Origin: an uncultured Pirellula sp.
GTDB lineage: Bacteria; Planctomycetota; Planctomycetia; Pirellulales; Pirellulaceae
Assembly (NCBI GenBank): GCA_903892355.1
Contig: CAITIE010000019.1
Location: 25,686 to 89,685 of the forward strand
Direction of reading: 5' to 3'
Length of the DNA: 64,000 nt
The position numbers and the translations under genes are program-made. This document shows, one piece after another, positions 47,108 to 56,708 of this stretch (position 1 is its first letter; every line of letters starts with the position of its first letter). Below the pieces are notes generated by a model. The model did no database searches. It worked only from the letters and a program-made list of their open reading frames with translations, and was not told the DNA's origin.

Positions 47108-48331
47108 TTACTTGGGTTTCTTTTTGGTGATACTAGCGCCGATGGAAGGCTTCGAGTCCCCTTTTGCAGGTGCATGGCTCTTCTTTGTCGAAGCCTTCGA
47201 ATCATTCTTTGGTTTACTTGAAGTCTTGTCGCTGCTGGGCTTGGACGGGCTCTTCGATTTGGAATCGGTTTTCGAAGAAATCTTGGTAGGTTTGGAGCTG
47301 GCTTCCTTTTTGCCGGTCTCTTTCTTCACGACATCTTTCTTGCCACTATCTTTTTTCGCTACTGCTTTATCGGAAGATGGTTTCGCGGGTGCGTCCTTCT
47401 TGATCGATTTGGTCTCAACGGGCTTGGCAGCAGCGGATGGTTTACTCGGCGCGGGTGCAGTGGCCTTCTTGCCTGCAGCAGTTTTTGCTGCATCGGTCAC
47501 CCCCGGTTTCACATCGGGCTTCTTAGAGTCGTGTCCCTTTGCGTCACCCTTCTTACCCTCACCCGCTGGTGCCGCTGCGGCTTCGACCTTCTGAGGAACC
47601 GCGGGCTTGGCTGGGGCTGGAGCTTGAGGTTTCTTCGTCACAGCAGGCGCCGGTGCTTTCTTTTCCTTTTGTTTATAGGTTACTCCGAGGTCTTTCAGCA
47701 CACCGGTGCTTAATGTCCCCTTGGGATGCTGATGCATCTCGATCGCTAACTGGTGCAATAGCGACGCGAACTCAGTTCCTTTGTTTTTAGGGATCGCTCG
47801 TTCGACGCCTGGTAGTGTGCGTTTCTCCGCTTCTGCGGGGGTAATAATTTCGCATTGGACCAAGGCATCCAAGGTCAAATTGCCGGCAGGAATCGAATGG
47901 CCTCCCAATGCGTGTTGTGACACGTAGGACAACACGAATGGGGTCATGCCCTTCCATGCCTCAAGATCGGCAACGGATTTGCCCAAATTGGCCTTTTTCA
48001 TGTCGTCGATATCGTATTGGTATCGAGACTCAAAGAGCGACTGCAAACACTGCTTGATCCGCGTTGCGGCTTGGGCCGGAAACAGGAGGCCTTGCAACGC
48101 CTCGCCCAGTTCCGCCACGGTGGTTACGCGAACTTCATTCCAGTCGAAGTAAGCCTGTTGCAGTTTTGCGAACGCTTCGTCTGCTTGTTCATGCTTGGCA
48201 TCCTCCAAGCAGCACGCGTAGATCAAATGCTCCAAAACAGAACGTTCTGGTGTTTCAGCGACTGGCTTAAAGTGCTTCTTTAGCGACTTGTAAAGATGCT
48301 CGTATTTGGTTGCTCGATTGCCAGCAGTCAT
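47108..48331 (-). CDS. HhH-GPD-like domain fused to histone-H1-like basic tail
   Basis: 407 residues from ATG 48331 (MTAGNRATKYEHLYKSLKKH). Residues 30-215 follow the endonuclease III/HhH-GPD fold: SVLEHLIYACCLEDAKHEQA, ALQGLLFPAQAATRIKQCLQ, then the helix-hairpin-helix position at 125-137 and the helix carrying the catalytic Asp. Both catalytic sites are lost: the LPGVGxKTA motif reads WKGMTPFVL (no Lys) and VDTH reads PAGNL (no Asp). There is no C-terminal Fe-S cysteine cluster. Residues 222-407 are Lys/Ala/Pro/Ser-rich (KKDSGKKDVVKKETGKKEA), like H1 or Hc1/Hc2 tails, and should bind nucleic acid. It lies between rbfA and yebC, so a ribosome- or nucleoid-linked role is possible. Confidence 0.72.
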   Translation of the reverse strand: MTAGNRATKYEHLYKSLKKHFKPVAETPERSVLEHLIYACCLEDAKHEQADEAFAKLQQAYFDWNEVRVTTVAELGEALQGLLFPAQAATRIKQCLQSLFESRYQYDIDDMKKANLGKSVADLEAWKGMTPFVLSYVSQHALGGHSIPAGNLTLDALVQCEIITPAEAEKRTLPGVERAIPKNKGTEFASLLHQLAIEMHQHPKGTLSTGVLKDLGVTYKQKEKKAPAPAVTKKPQAPAPAKPAVPQKVEAAAAPAGEGKKGDAKGHDSKKPDVKPGVTDAAKTAAGKKATAPAPSKPSAAAKPVETKSIKKDAPAKPSSDKAVAKKDSGKKDVVKKETGKKEASSKPTKISSKTDSKSKSPSKPSSDKTSSKPKNDSKASTKKSHAPAKGDSKPSIGASITKKKPK

Positions 48332-48441
48332 GGATTCACACTCGAAGAGTTGGTTTGGCGGGATTTGTTCGTTGCTTGATCGTTCATCAACCGGTTGCAA
48401 GGATGGAAGTGGAACAGGGATCGAAGGGGAAGCGGTGCCGC

Positions 48442-48999
48442 CTACCGATCGCTACTCGGATTGGCTCTCAAGTCGCTCTCATCATTGGCATCACCCAATT
48501 CGGCGCCTTGGGTTGCATTGCCTTGGGTTGCATTGCCGTGGGTTGCATTGCCGTGGGTTGCATTGCCGTGGGTTGCATTGAACTCCCCGTCGTGATCCTC
48601 TTGCTCGTCTGGGAGATCGCTCGATGGGGATGTTGGAGGCGGCGTTGATGCCTCGCGTTCGCGAGCTATTTGTTCGAGAATCTGCTGAACCGCGACCGAC
48701 TTTTTAACCCCTTCATCGGTGACGAACGTCAGCCGTGGCGTGTACCGAGTATCGATGCGTTCCGCGATACGGGTTTGAAGGAAACCGCACGCGTTTTGCA
48801 ATCCTTTCAAGGTGGTCTTCTGCTGGCTGTCGTTCCCCATGATGCTGACGAGCACTTTTGCTTCCCGCATGTCCGGGGCCACCTCCACGCCGAGAACGGT
48901 GACGTTCTTTACACGTGGGTCTCGAAGTTCCGTTAGGATCGCCATGGAAACAACCTCTCGGATTGCTTCGGCTGCTTTTAGTAGTCGTCGGGCGCTCAT
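48442..48999 (-). CDS. rbfA: ribosome-binding factor A with pentapeptide-repeat tail
   Basis: 185 residues. RbfA is a KH-like 30S maturation factor. Conserved core (1-115): [59 protein letters not shown]. The C-terminal ~65 residues are non-conserved: acidic linker ([13 protein letters not shown]), then (NATHG)3(NATQG)2 encoded by 15-bp repeats, then another acidic stretch. Usual RbfA is 110-135 residues. The start overlaps the infB stop as ATGA, giving coupled translation in the nusA-infB-rbfA order. Confidence 0.95.
   Translation of the reverse strand: MSARRLLKAAEAIREVVSMAILTELRDPRVKNVTVLGVEVAPDMREAKVLVSIMGNDSQQKTTLKGLQNACGFLQTRIAERIDTRYTPRLTFVTDEGVKKSVAVQQILEQIAREREASTPPPTSPSSDLPDEQEDHDGEFNATHGNATHGNATHGNATQGNATQGAELGDANDESDLRANPSSDR
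48505..48579 (-). repeat. 15-bp tandem repeat in rbfA tail
   Basis: Five copies of GCC(T/G)TGGGTTGCATT on the + strand (48505, 48520, 48535, 48550, 48565). Read on the minus strand they encode NATHG or NATQG. Only one base varies between the two subtypes. Confidence 0.95.
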
Positions 49000-51947
49000 G
49001 ATCTCGAAGAATCCAACGTTCTAGCGACTTCTTCGATCTTGTACGCTTCCAATACATCGTCGACCTTGACATCGTTGAAGCCAGCGAGCTTAATGCCGCA
49101 CTCCATGCCGCGGTTGACTTCCTTGACGTCGTCCTTGATTCGTTTCAAGGTATCCAGCATGTAGTCGCCGATCCGACGACCTTCGCGGTTGACGCGAACA
49201 CGGCAACCTCTTTCGATGGTCCCTTGAGCGACATAACAACCAGCGATAGTCCCCACCTTGGATACAGTGAAGACCTGCTTGACCAACGCTCTTCCCAATT
49301 CGACGACTTTCTCCTCCGGCTTCAGACGACCCTCGATCATCGCCCGGATATCGTTCGCCAAATTGTAAATAATATCGTATCGACGGACTTCTACGTTCCG
49401 AACATCGGCGAGTGCACGAGCTGCTTCGTCAGGAATCACATTAAACCCGACGATGACCGCTTGAGATGCACTGGCGAGCGTCACATCCGCGACCGTGATG
49501 CCACCGACCGATCTTTGGAGGATTCGGATTTCGACCTCCGGGTGATCGAGCTTGGTGAGCTCTTTTTCGATGGCTTCGAGAGAACCGCGAGCGTCGGCGC
49601 GAATGATGAGGTTGAGTACAACCTTGTCTTCCTTGACCCCGAGTTTCCCGGACTGAACGAGCTCCTGGAAGGTCTCAAAGGAAACCTTGGGAGAGGTCCC
49701 TGAGAGCGATTGGGTGCGCGTAAGCGTTTCCCGTGCTGCTGCCACTTGGCGAGCTTGAGCGATGTCATCGATTACATAGAACTTTTCACCAGCCTCGGGT
49801 GGTCGTTCTAGGCCAGTAATATTCACAGGCATGGAAGGCCCAGCTTCGGTCAGCTGCTTGGCACGCTTCAACGTGTCATAAAGAGCCTTAATCCTCCCGA
49901 ACGTGTTTCCGCAGACGACGATATCGCCGACACGCAATGTTCCCGATTGGACCATCACCTTGGCAATCACACCTCGATCTGCCGACTGCTCGCTCTCCAA
50001 GCAAACTCCGGTAGCAGCACGCTTCGGATTGGCTCGATAATCGTGGAGCTCGGCAACGGTCAAAACGGTGTCTAGAAGCTCATCCATCCCTTTGCCAGTG
50101 ATCGCACTGGTGGAGACGACTTCGACATCGCCACCCCAAGCGCTTGGAGTCAATCCGTGCTCGGTCATCTGGGTCATGATTCGCGTAACATCGGCACCGG
50201 GCAAGTCGCACTTATTGGCCGCTACCACGATTGGAACGCCCGCCGCTTTCGCATGGGAAATCGCTTCCTCAGTTTGCGGCATGATCCCGTCATCTGCAGC
50301 GACGACCAAAATTGCGATGTCGGTGACGTTGGCGCCTCGAGCACGCATCTCCGTGAACGCCTCGTGACCTGGAGTATCGACGAACGAGACCGCACGACCA
50401 TCCTTCTTGACTTGGTAGGCCCGGATGTGTTGGGTGATTCCGCCCGCTTCGCCTGCGACGATCTTCGTGCCAATTAAATAATCGAGCAACGAGGTCTTGC
50501 CGTGATCGACGTGACCAAGGAACGTCACAATCGGCGGACGTGGGACAAGGTCTTCGGCTTTGTCCTCGAACGAGTCGATCTTTGCGATAATGCTCGTTTC
50601 AAGCGTTTCTGCTTGTTTCAACTCCAGGTCAATCCCTAGATCGACCGCGATCATTTCGGCTTGTTCTTGCGTCAGCGATGCGTTGATGTTCACCATCGTT
50701 CCCATCATCATCAGCGAGCGCAACACACGTGCTGCGGGTACTCCAGCTGCCTCCGAAAAGCTTCGGACGGTACATGGGAATGTCAGCACAACTCGCTCTT
50801 TTTTCCCAGCCGCCAACTGCTGCTTTTTCTTGGGTCGAAGCCCTGCTAACCGTCGCTCTTCCTCTTCCTCGACCGTCGCCAAATCCCGAGTCGTGTGAAT
50901 ACGGCTCGCATTGCGAAGGGTGCTACGCTCGTTTCGCGAGGACTCGAGACTGGCAAGTCCTTTCTTGCGAACGGGCTCATCAACCTCATCAGTTGGCTTC
51001 TTGTGCTTCTGATTGAGCTTATTTTCTGCGGCTTGTTTGAACTCGGTAAGCCCCGCGTGCTGGGTTTGGCTCGGTGCCGTCGCGCGTCCACTTCCCGTTC
51101 CGGTTTTCGCACCAGGTGCCGAAGGCTTTTCGCTGGACTTGTTCATCCCCTGCTGAACACCCTTGAGCACGTCCGGCGTCAGCTTCACAATGGGCTTCAT
51201 CGCGGTGGGCTCTTGCACCTTAGGTGCCGGAGACGGACCAGCGGACTTGGGGATTTTCGCCAAGTTGATATTGATTACAGGATCTCTCGACTTGCGAGCC
51301 TTCGCGGCTTCGCCTGATGGCTTCGTTAGATCCGCAGGCTTGCCTCTCCCAATCACCCGCATCTTTCCTGATACGTCCGCCGGGGAGTAGAACCCCTCTC
51401 GCCCCGAAGGTTCACTGACGCGACCCGCAGGTGCCGCAACTTCGTCGGATACCTTGTCCGTCTCATCTGACGACTCGGTGGAGGCTGGAGGGGCCGCAAC
51501 CAACGTTGAGGCTACAGCTAGCTCGGACTCGTCATCCGCCGGAGCATCAGAAGTCGGCTCCGAAACCACCATCTGAGCAGCTGGGGCCACCGAGGCGATG
51601 CTCTCACTGGCGGCCGTCTCCTCAATGGGCGCTGTCGAAGACGCGGTACCGCCTACCCGCGAGCGTATCGCAGAGATATCTCGCTTCGGTGCAACAGCTT
51701 TCACACCCAGATCCCGAATCGGCGCGTCCTTGGAAACCTCCCGCGTTGGCTTGGGAGCTTCCTTTGCAGGTGCAGCCGCAGGAGCAGCTTTTTCCTCTAG
51801 ATGCTTCTTGATGCGCGCTATCTCATCCTCTTCAAGGCTCGCGAGTGCGCTCCCCTTTCCTTGGATTCCGATGCGCGCACATAGATCGACCAGCTCCTTG
51901 CTGTCCAATCCCAAATCTTTTGCAAGCGAATAAATTCGAATTGCCAC
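48996..51947 (-). CDS. infB: translation initiation factor IF-2
   Basis: 983 residues. IF-2 brings fMet-tRNA to the 30S subunit. The N-terminal IF2_N helix bundle is [21 protein letters not shown] long low-complexity region (about 70-430) is rich in Ala, Pro, Ser and Lys. The G domain has G1 [13 protein letters not shown]3 [15 protein letters not shown] and G4 [10 protein letters not shown]. Domains II, III and C2 follow, with C-terminal [20 protein letters not shown]. Order nusA-infB-rbfA is the standard arrangement. It begins about 320 bp after nusA's stop. Confidence 0.98.
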   Translation of the reverse strand: MAIRIYSLAKDLGLDSKELVDLCARIGIQGKGSALASLEEDEIARIKKHLEEKAAPAAAPAKEAPKPTREVSKDAPIRDLGVKAVAPKRDISAIRSRVGGTASSTAPIEETAASESIASVAPAAQMVVSEPTSDAPADDESELAVASTLVAAPPASTESSDETDKVSDEVAAPAGRVSEPSGREGFYSPADVSGKMRVIGRGKPADLTKPSGEAAKARKSRDPVININLAKIPKSAGPSPAPKVQEPTAMKPIVKLTPDVLKGVQQGMNKSSEKPSAPGAKTGTGSGRATAPSQTQHAGLTEFKQAAENKLNQKHKKPTDEVDEPVRKKGLASLESSRNERSTLRNASRIHTTRDLATVEEEEERRLAGLRPKKKQQLAAGKKERVVLTFPCTVRSFSEAAGVPAARVLRSLMMMGTMVNINASLTQEQAEMIAVDLGIDLELKQAETLETSIIAKIDSFEDKAEDLVPRPPIVTFLGHVDHGKTSLLDYLIGTKIVAGEAGGITQHIRAYQVKKDGRAVSFVDTPGHEAFTEMRARGANVTDIAILVVAADDGIMPQTEEAISHAKAAGVPIVVAANKCDLPGADVTRIMTQMTEHGLTPSAWGGDVEVVSTSAITGKGMDELLDTVLTVAELHDYRANPKRAATGVCLESEQSADRGVIAKVMVQSGTLRVGDIVVCGNTFGRIKALYDTLKRAKQLTEAGPSMPVNITGLERPPEAGEKFYVIDDIAQARQVAAARETLTRTQSLSGTSPKVSFETFQELVQSGKLGVKEDKVVLNLIIRADARGSLEAIEKELTKLDHPEVEIRILQRSVGGITVADVTLASASQAVIVGFNVIPDEAARALADVRNVEVRRYDIIYNLANDIRAMIEGRLKPEEKVVELGRALVKQVFTVSKVGTIAGCYVAQGTIERGCRVRVNREGRRIGDYMLDTLKRIKDDVKEVNRGMECGIKLAGFNDVKVDDVLEAYKIEEVARTLDSSRS

Positions 51948-52265
51948 TGAGCAATTATCCCCGGGCCTCGGCCCTCGATTACCTGAGGCGAGATACCGAT
52001 ACCAACTCGGTCATCTTCGCTCGCCTTTTTTCGTTCTGTTGTCTTATTTCATGGAACGCCTCTTCGCGAATCCAGCAAAGCACTCGATACGCTCCCGAGT
52101 TATCCTCGGTGGCACATCGGTTGTTTGGTACCAGAGTCAGCTGATGAACACGCCGAGCACTGCCAAAGTGCCTCCGCGTTTTCCGAATGACTACTATCTT
52201 AGCGTATCGGGGCAATCTCGTCAGGTGTTCCAAGCCCCGGAACGGGATACTTTTCTAGCACAACC
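51948..52265. other. 318-bp spacer between nusA and infB
   Basis: Many bacteria have ylxR here; no RxCxxC-type YlxR sequence is present. A minus-strand ORF (51979-52233, 84 codons, MEHLTRLPRYAKIVVIRKTR) fits the gap with about 32 bp either side, but I see no known family and codon texture is poor. The stretch may instead hold an internal infB promoter or leader. Confidence 0.4.
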
Positions 52266-53516
52266 TCAATTTTGCTGAGGTTCGCCCCCATCCCCTTTGT
52301 TCTCTAGATCCTCGGTCGCTCGACGCTCTTTTTCCAATTTCTCTCGGGCTTTCCTGGCGTCTTCTTCGGCTTCTTGTTCAGCCGCCTTTTCCTCCGCCTG
52401 CTCGACGATCGAATTGACTTGATCCTCGGTGTATCCGCCCATCTCGATAAGAGCTTCAGGCTCGATCACGGACAAATCGTCAAACGACAAGTAGCCTTGC
52501 TCCACCAACTGCTGAGCAACCTCTTCGGTCATCCCGTCGATCTGCATAAAAGCTTCCATCGCTCGCTCGATCTGCCGCTCGAGTTCCGGCGCCGTCATGA
52601 TTTCAATGTCCCAACTGCACAATTTGCTCGCCAAACGGACATTTTGTCCATAGCGACCGATCGCTTGCGACAAATGCTCTTCGTTGACGAGTGCAATCGC
52701 CCGACCGATCATGTCGCACAAGAGAACTTGCTCGACCTCGGCTGGCTGCAACGCATTTGGGATCAGCACCATCGGATCGTCACTCCAGCGGACGATATCG
52801 ATTCTCTCCCCAGCCAACTCGCTCGTGACGTTCTTGATCCGATTCCCCCGCATGCCCACACACGCCCCAACGCAGTCAACGCGTTGGTCGGAACTGCTGA
52901 CAGCCACCTTACTGCGATACCCTGGTTCTCGGCTAATCGCATTGATCCGGATCACCCCTTCCGCAATCTCCGGGATCTCTTGTTCAAATAATCGTTGAAC
53001 CAGCGTTGTCTTGGTACGGGATAAAATAATTTTTACGCGGTTACCGGCCGCTTTGACTTCGTAGATAACGGCTCGGACCCGGGACCCATTGTGATAGCTC
53101 TCACCCGGAATCTGCTCGCTTTTTGGAAGGATCGCTTCGACATTCCCCAGCTGAACAATGGTCAATCCCTTTTCCGTTCGCTGAACAATGCCCGTTACCA
53201 ACTGCCCCACTTGACCATGGAACTCGTCGAGCCGTGCGTCTCGCTCGGCTTCTTTGAGCTTTTGAATGATGACCTGCTTGGCCGTTTGAGCCCCGATTCG
53301 ACCGATCTCGTCCTGGCTTAGATTCCGCCCGTCTACCGTCGCGTTGATCGTGCCTACTCCGCGGACAATATGGATGTCCACTTCAGCCTCTTCCCCAAAC
53401 TGCCTTTTCGCAGCTGTCACCAGTGCAGACTCAATCGCCTGAATCACGAGTTCAGGGTCAATCTGCTTTTCGCGATGCATAGAATCAACGATTCTAAGCA
53501 ATTCTTGAGGATTCAT
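52266..53516 (-). CDS. nusA: transcription termination/antitermination protein NusA
   Basis: 416 residues. The N-terminal RNAP-binding domain is MNPQELLRIVDSMHREKQID. The S1 domain is around 130-200 (GQLVTGIVQRTEKGLTIVQL), followed by KH1/KH2 (VDCVGACVGMRGNRIKNVTS; GRAIALVNEEHLSQAIGRYG; QNVRLASKLCSWDIEI). The C-terminal helical segment (FMQIDGMTEEVAQQLVEQGY) is a single HhH-like unit, then an acidic coiled tail. No rimP lies upstream; the expected partner is absent from its usual place. It heads the infB-rbfA run. Confidence 0.97.
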   Translation of the reverse strand: MNPQELLRIVDSMHREKQIDPELVIQAIESALVTAAKRQFGEEAEVDIHIVRGVGTINATVDGRNLSQDEIGRIGAQTAKQVIIQKLKEAERDARLDEFHGQVGQLVTGIVQRTEKGLTIVQLGNVEAILPKSEQIPGESYHNGSRVRAVIYEVKAAGNRVKIILSRTKTTLVQRLFEQEIPEIAEGVIRINAISREPGYRSKVAVSSSDQRVDCVGACVGMRGNRIKNVTSELAGERIDIVRWSDDPMVLIPNALQPAEVEQVLLCDMIGRAIALVNEEHLSQAIGRYGQNVRLASKLCSWDIEIMTAPELERQIERAMEAFMQIDGMTEEVAQQLVEQGYLSFDDLSVIEPEALIEMGGYTEDQVNSIVEQAEEKAAEQEAEEDARKAREKLEKERRATEDLENKGDGGEPQQN

Positions 53517-53929
53517 GCGGTTTTAGTTAATTTGATTGAATAGGGAATGGTCGCTCGGAACAGGGGCAGATCGGCTCGACACCCATTCGTCGGAGAATCG
53601 GCCAAAGCTATCGAGCCGCATCGAAAATGTCAACCGGCGATCGGCCTTGCAAGCCGCCGAACCAGGCAATCTCCCCGATTTTTATCCAGGATGGAAGGTC
53701 CGATTGGAACCACCTCAAAGAATAAGGTTTCTGCGGTGGGGATTTTGACGACCATTCCGATCGTGACAGTCCGTCAGCCGATCGTGACAGTCCTTCAGCC
53801 GATCGCGACAGTCCGTCAGCCGATCGCGGGATATTGCGCAACCACCAGGCGAAACGCCGCCAGAATGTCTCACCATCGAATCCGTAAACCTTAATCCATT
53901 TACCCACGAGCTATCCACGAGTCGTTCTC
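53517..53929. other. 413-bp divergent region upstream of nusA
   Basis: It holds the promoters of nusA (-) and the M43 protease gene (+), and a 21-bp repeat (separate entry). A minus-strand ORF of 99 codons (53608-53907) translates the repeat as GLSRSAD units; no family is seen and I do not call it. Confidence 0.45.
53757..53828. repeat. 21-bp tandem repeat, about 3.4 copies
   Basis: Unit CCGATCGTGACAGTCCGTCAG at 53757, 53778 and 53799 with single-base variants, and a partial copy CCGATCGCG at 53820. It lies in the intergenic region between divergent genes. Confidence 0.93.
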
Positions 53930-54889
53930 ATGTTGCATCCAAAGGTCGGTCAACCATTCCGGGATCAGGCGAATCCACCGCGTAGGCAATGCGGAACCAT
54001 GGCGGCCTTTGAACGACTGTCGGAAATGGAACCTCGCTTCCGAGAAAACATCGCGTCCCTCGAGCGCCAAACTCGCGACTTCGTGAATACTCACTGCATG
54101 GCCCGCGAAGCGCGATTGCTTTTCAGAATCCCCGTCGTTGTTCATTGCGTTTACCGCCAATCCTCGGAACGGATCTCGGTCTCGCAAGTCAAAAGCCAGA
54201 TCAAAATCCTCAACCAGGATTTCCGGCTCAGGAACCCCAATCGCTCAGAGATCCCGAAAGTATGGAAATCGTTGGCCGCCGACGCCGGAATCGAGTTTTA
54301 TCTCGCTCCCGTGGATCCCTCGGGCAATGCATCCTCCGGTGTGACTTATACGAAAACCAATCGCCCCGCCTTTGGCACGGGCGACTCGGTAAAACGATCG
54401 GACACAGGAGGCATTGAACCTTGGGATACCCGCCGATTCCTTAATCTTTGGGTCGCCCCCTTGGCCGGCGGTTTGCTCGGGTACGCCCAATTCCCGGGTG
54501 GTCCCGAAGACACCGATGGAGTGGTTATCGCTACGACCGCCTTCGGAACCCGTGGGACCGCAGAGCAGCCATTCGACCGCGGGCGAACCTCGACGCATGA
54601 AATCGGCCACTACCTTAATCTGTACCATATCTGGGGGGATACGAACGATTGCTCGGGCACTGACTACTGCTGCGACACTCCCACCCAGCAACTGCCCAAC
54701 TACGGTCGACCTACGTACCCAAAAGTCTCATGCAACAACGGCCCGAACGGCGACATGTTCATGAATTTTATGGATTACTGCGACGACGAGGTCATGTGCA
54801 TGTTCACGGAATCGCAAGCGGCTCGTATGATCGCGACGCTCACCGGACCCCGATCCGGCTTGGATCCAAACCCCAAGCTGATGCCGTAA
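53930..54889 (+). CDS. M43 (pappalysin/ulilysin-type) zinc metalloprotease
   Basis: 319 residues. The extended metzincin zinc motif is HEIGHYLNLYH at residues 223-233 (His223, His227, His233; Glu224 catalytic). The Met-turn is MNFMDYCDD. Paired cysteines follow in DCSGTDYCCDTPT and PKVSCNNGPNGD, as in ulilysin. ATG 53930 is preferred to ATG 53999 because it keeps RRQCGT near residue 21, which resembles the pro-peptide cysteine switch of ulilysin-type zymogens. No signal peptide is visible at this start, although the enzyme should be secreted; a different, missed start or another export route is possible. It stands alone, divergent from nusA. Confidence 0.9.
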   Translation: MLHPKVGQPFRDQANPPRRQCGTMAAFERLSEMEPRFRENIASLERQTRDFVNTHCMAREARLLFRIPVVVHCVYRQSSERISVSQVKSQIKILNQDFRLRNPNRSEIPKVWKSLAADAGIEFYLAPVDPSGNASSGVTYTKTNRPAFGTGDSVKRSDTGGIEPWDTRRFLNLWVAPLAGGLLGYAQFPGGPEDTDGVVIATTAFGTRGTAEQPFDRGRTSTHEIGHYLNLYHIWGDTNDCSGTDYCCDTPTQQLPNYGRPTYPKVSCNNGPNGDMFMNFMDYCDDEVMCMFTESQAARMIATLTGPRSGLDPNPKLMP

Positions 54890-54930
54890 TGACGAACCGT
54901 GTTTTAATGATCGTTTGTTCACTCCTCAAG

Positions 54931-54990
54931 CCTGCCGATCGCGAGCCTGCCGATCGCGAGCCTGCCGATCGCGAGCCTGCCCATCGCCAG
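54931..54990. repeat. 15-bp tandem repeat, four copies
   Basis: CCTGCCGATCGCGAG three times (54931, 54946, 54961) and a decayed fourth copy CCTGCCCATCGCCAG (54976). It begins about 40 bp after the protease stop and ends about 30 bp before the next start. Confidence 0.95.
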
Positions 54991-55018
54991 ATAGCTTACC
55001 GCAGCGGATAGCCAATCG

Positions 55019-55408
55019 ATGCAGCCTGATCCTCATCCTTCGAATGACTCTGTCAAAGATCCCTCGGTACTCGCGGCTGGCAATCTGTCGATTGAGCATG
55101 GCAAGTGGTCTCACTCGCACGAAGAAGACCACGCCGGTCTGATGGTATTTCGGCCAGAATCTTTCCAATTCCCCCGCTCTCGAGGACGCTTGGCTTTTGT
55201 TCTTGAGAGGGCTGGAAGAGGGACCTATATCCCTATTGGAGCTGATGACATAAGTGGGTCCGTGCCGGCCCAGTGGAACATCGAACCAGGTGCTTCGCCG
55301 GTTTCTTCTCTTCTCAGAATCCAAGCCGGAAATCGAGAGGTGTTCTGTGCTCAAGTCCTCAAAGCGAACCCAGCGGAACTGTTGCTTCGAATGTTGCCGC
55401 CGTCCTAA
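55019..55408 (+). CDS. small conserved-looking protein
   Basis: 129 residues. Texture is of a real protein: strand-rich with the segment HSHEEDHAGLMVFRPESFQF then PRSRGRLAFVLERAG, and a closing RIQAGNREVFCAQVLKANPA. The pattern RPxxFxFPxSRGRxxFxL looks familiar from planctomycete hypothetical proteins with a lipocalin-like layout, though I cannot name the family. No signal peptide, no Cys pairs. It follows the 15-bp repeat array by 28 bp. A convergent gene follows 115 bp later. Confidence 0.6.
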   Translation: MQPDPHPSNDSVKDPSVLAAGNLSIEHGKWSHSHEEDHAGLMVFRPESFQFPRSRGRLAFVLERAGRGTYIPIGADDISGSVPAQWNIEPGASPVSSLLRIQAGNREVFCAQVLKANPAELLLRMLPPS

Positions 55409-55523
55409 ACCATCGGTCCGCCCATTTTATCGGCCCGCCGGCGTATCCTGGTAAACTTCGTCTGCTCTGGCTTGGCAATTCTCGCGCTTGCGGCTCTGCT
55501 ATCGAACCGATAATCCGACGCCG

Positions 55524-56708
55524 TTAGTGTTGGCTGGTTCCAAGAATCCGTGTGTAGAGGGCACGTATTTCCCTGGTCATGTTCTGATGACGAAATCTCT
55601 CCGTGAATCGGTTCTGCCCTTCGCCCCCAAGCCGTCTCCGCAATGAGTTATCCCGGGCCAGTCGCACAATCGCATTGGCTAGTGGGCCTACGCTTTTCGG
55701 TGGTAGTAGAAAGCCGGTCTCATCATTGATGACAACCTCGCGCGCGCCATCGATGTCGTAACTAACGACCGGTCGACCAGCGATCAAGGCTTGAGGGATC
55801 GCCCGCGCCAAACCCTCGCGGAGGGATGTGTGGACCAGAGCGTCCATCGAACCGACGAGTGCCGGGATTTGTGACGGAGGGACTAATCCTGTGAAGATAA
55901 AATGATCTCGAAGGCCCATCGATGCGATGGTGTGTTCAATCTCACCTCTCAAAATACCGTCCCCGATCAACAGAAATCGTGCGTTCGGTGCCTTCGAAAC
56001 GACTTCCTTGGCGGCCTCCAGGAGATACTCATGCCCTTTCAGGTGAAAAAGCCTCGCGATTTTGCCAAAGACAACATGCTCTGGCTTCAATCCCAGCATC
56101 TGCCGCGTTTGCTCCCTCAGCGAATTGGCCTGCAAAAAGGGTTCTACATCCATCCCACTGTAGATCGTGGTGAACTTGGCTCTCTCCGCAATGCGAGCCT
56201 CAACCATCAACTCGGTCATGGCGTCGGCGACGCTGATCATATGATGACATCGCTTGGCCGCCCATCGCTCGCAGGCTTCGAAGAACCGACGCGCTAAACC
56301 ACTTTGGTAGGGATGGAACGGGGCTCCGTGAACGGTATGCACCACGCAGGGGACTTTTTCTTTCCATGCTGCTGCGCGACCGAGCAATCCCGCTTTGGCA
56401 CTGTGCGTGTGGACAACATCCGGACGAAGGCTCCGGATTCGCGACCGCAACTGACGGTATGCCTTTTGGTCCTTCCATGGGTGGATCGCTCGGATCAAAG
56501 TAGATTCCTCGATAACCCTCAGCTTGGAGGCTAGGGATGGATCCTGGGTTTGTGTTTGATCCAATAAGCTTCCTTCGGCGCCCAGACTGGGTCCAGTGAT
56601 CAGCGAGACGTCATCGCCGTACTCGTTCACCAAATCGAGACAGTTGAACCGAGTGTTCTCCTGCGCACCCCCGACGATCATTCGCGTGATGATGTGGAGG
56701 ACTCGCAT
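55524..56708 (-). CDS. GT4-family glycosyltransferase
   Basis: 394 residues from ATG 56708 (MRVLHIITRMIVGGAQENTR); the track's start at 56777 adds a non-conserved leader. GT-B fold: N-terminal acceptor half with VGGAQENTR and DVVHTHSAKAGLLGR; C-terminal GT4 signature with GKIARLFHLKGHEYLLEAAK, FLLIGDGILRGEIEHTI, HFIFTGLVPPSQIPALVGSM, and the nucleotide-sugar ExxxxxxxE region HTSLREGLARAIPQALIAGR. It adds a sugar to a polysaccharide, glycan or lipid; donor and acceptor unknown. It is not next to other surface-polysaccharide genes. tyrS starts about 130 bp upstream on the same strand. Confidence 0.92.
   Translation of the reverse strand: MRVLHIITRMIVGGAQENTRFNCLDLVNEYGDDVSLITGPSLGAEGSLLDQTQTQDPSLASKLRVIEESTLIRAIHPWKDQKAYRQLRSRIRSLRPDVVHTHSAKAGLLGRAAAWKEKVPCVVHTVHGAPFHPYQSGLARRFFEACERWAAKRCHHMISVADAMTELMVEARIAERAKFTTIYSGMDVEPFLQANSLREQTRQMLGLKPEHVVFGKIARLFHLKGHEYLLEAAKEVVSKAPNARFLLIGDGILRGEIEHTIASMGLRDHFIFTGLVPPSQIPALVGSMDALVHTSLREGLARAIPQALIAGRPVVSYDIDGAREVVINDETGFLLPPKSVGPLANAIVRLARDNSLRRRLGGEGQNRFTERFRHQNMTREIRALYTRILGTSQH

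Noticed and set aside
53757-53828. Possible CRISPR or phage-related array
   Set aside because: Contiguous 21-bp units without spacers and no cas genes; a simple tandem repeat. The same applies to the 25590 and 54931 arrays.
53608-53907. 99-codon minus-strand ORF upstream of nusA
   Set aside because: Its central part is the translated 21-bp repeat (GLSRSAD); no family features and it occupies the divergent promoter region.
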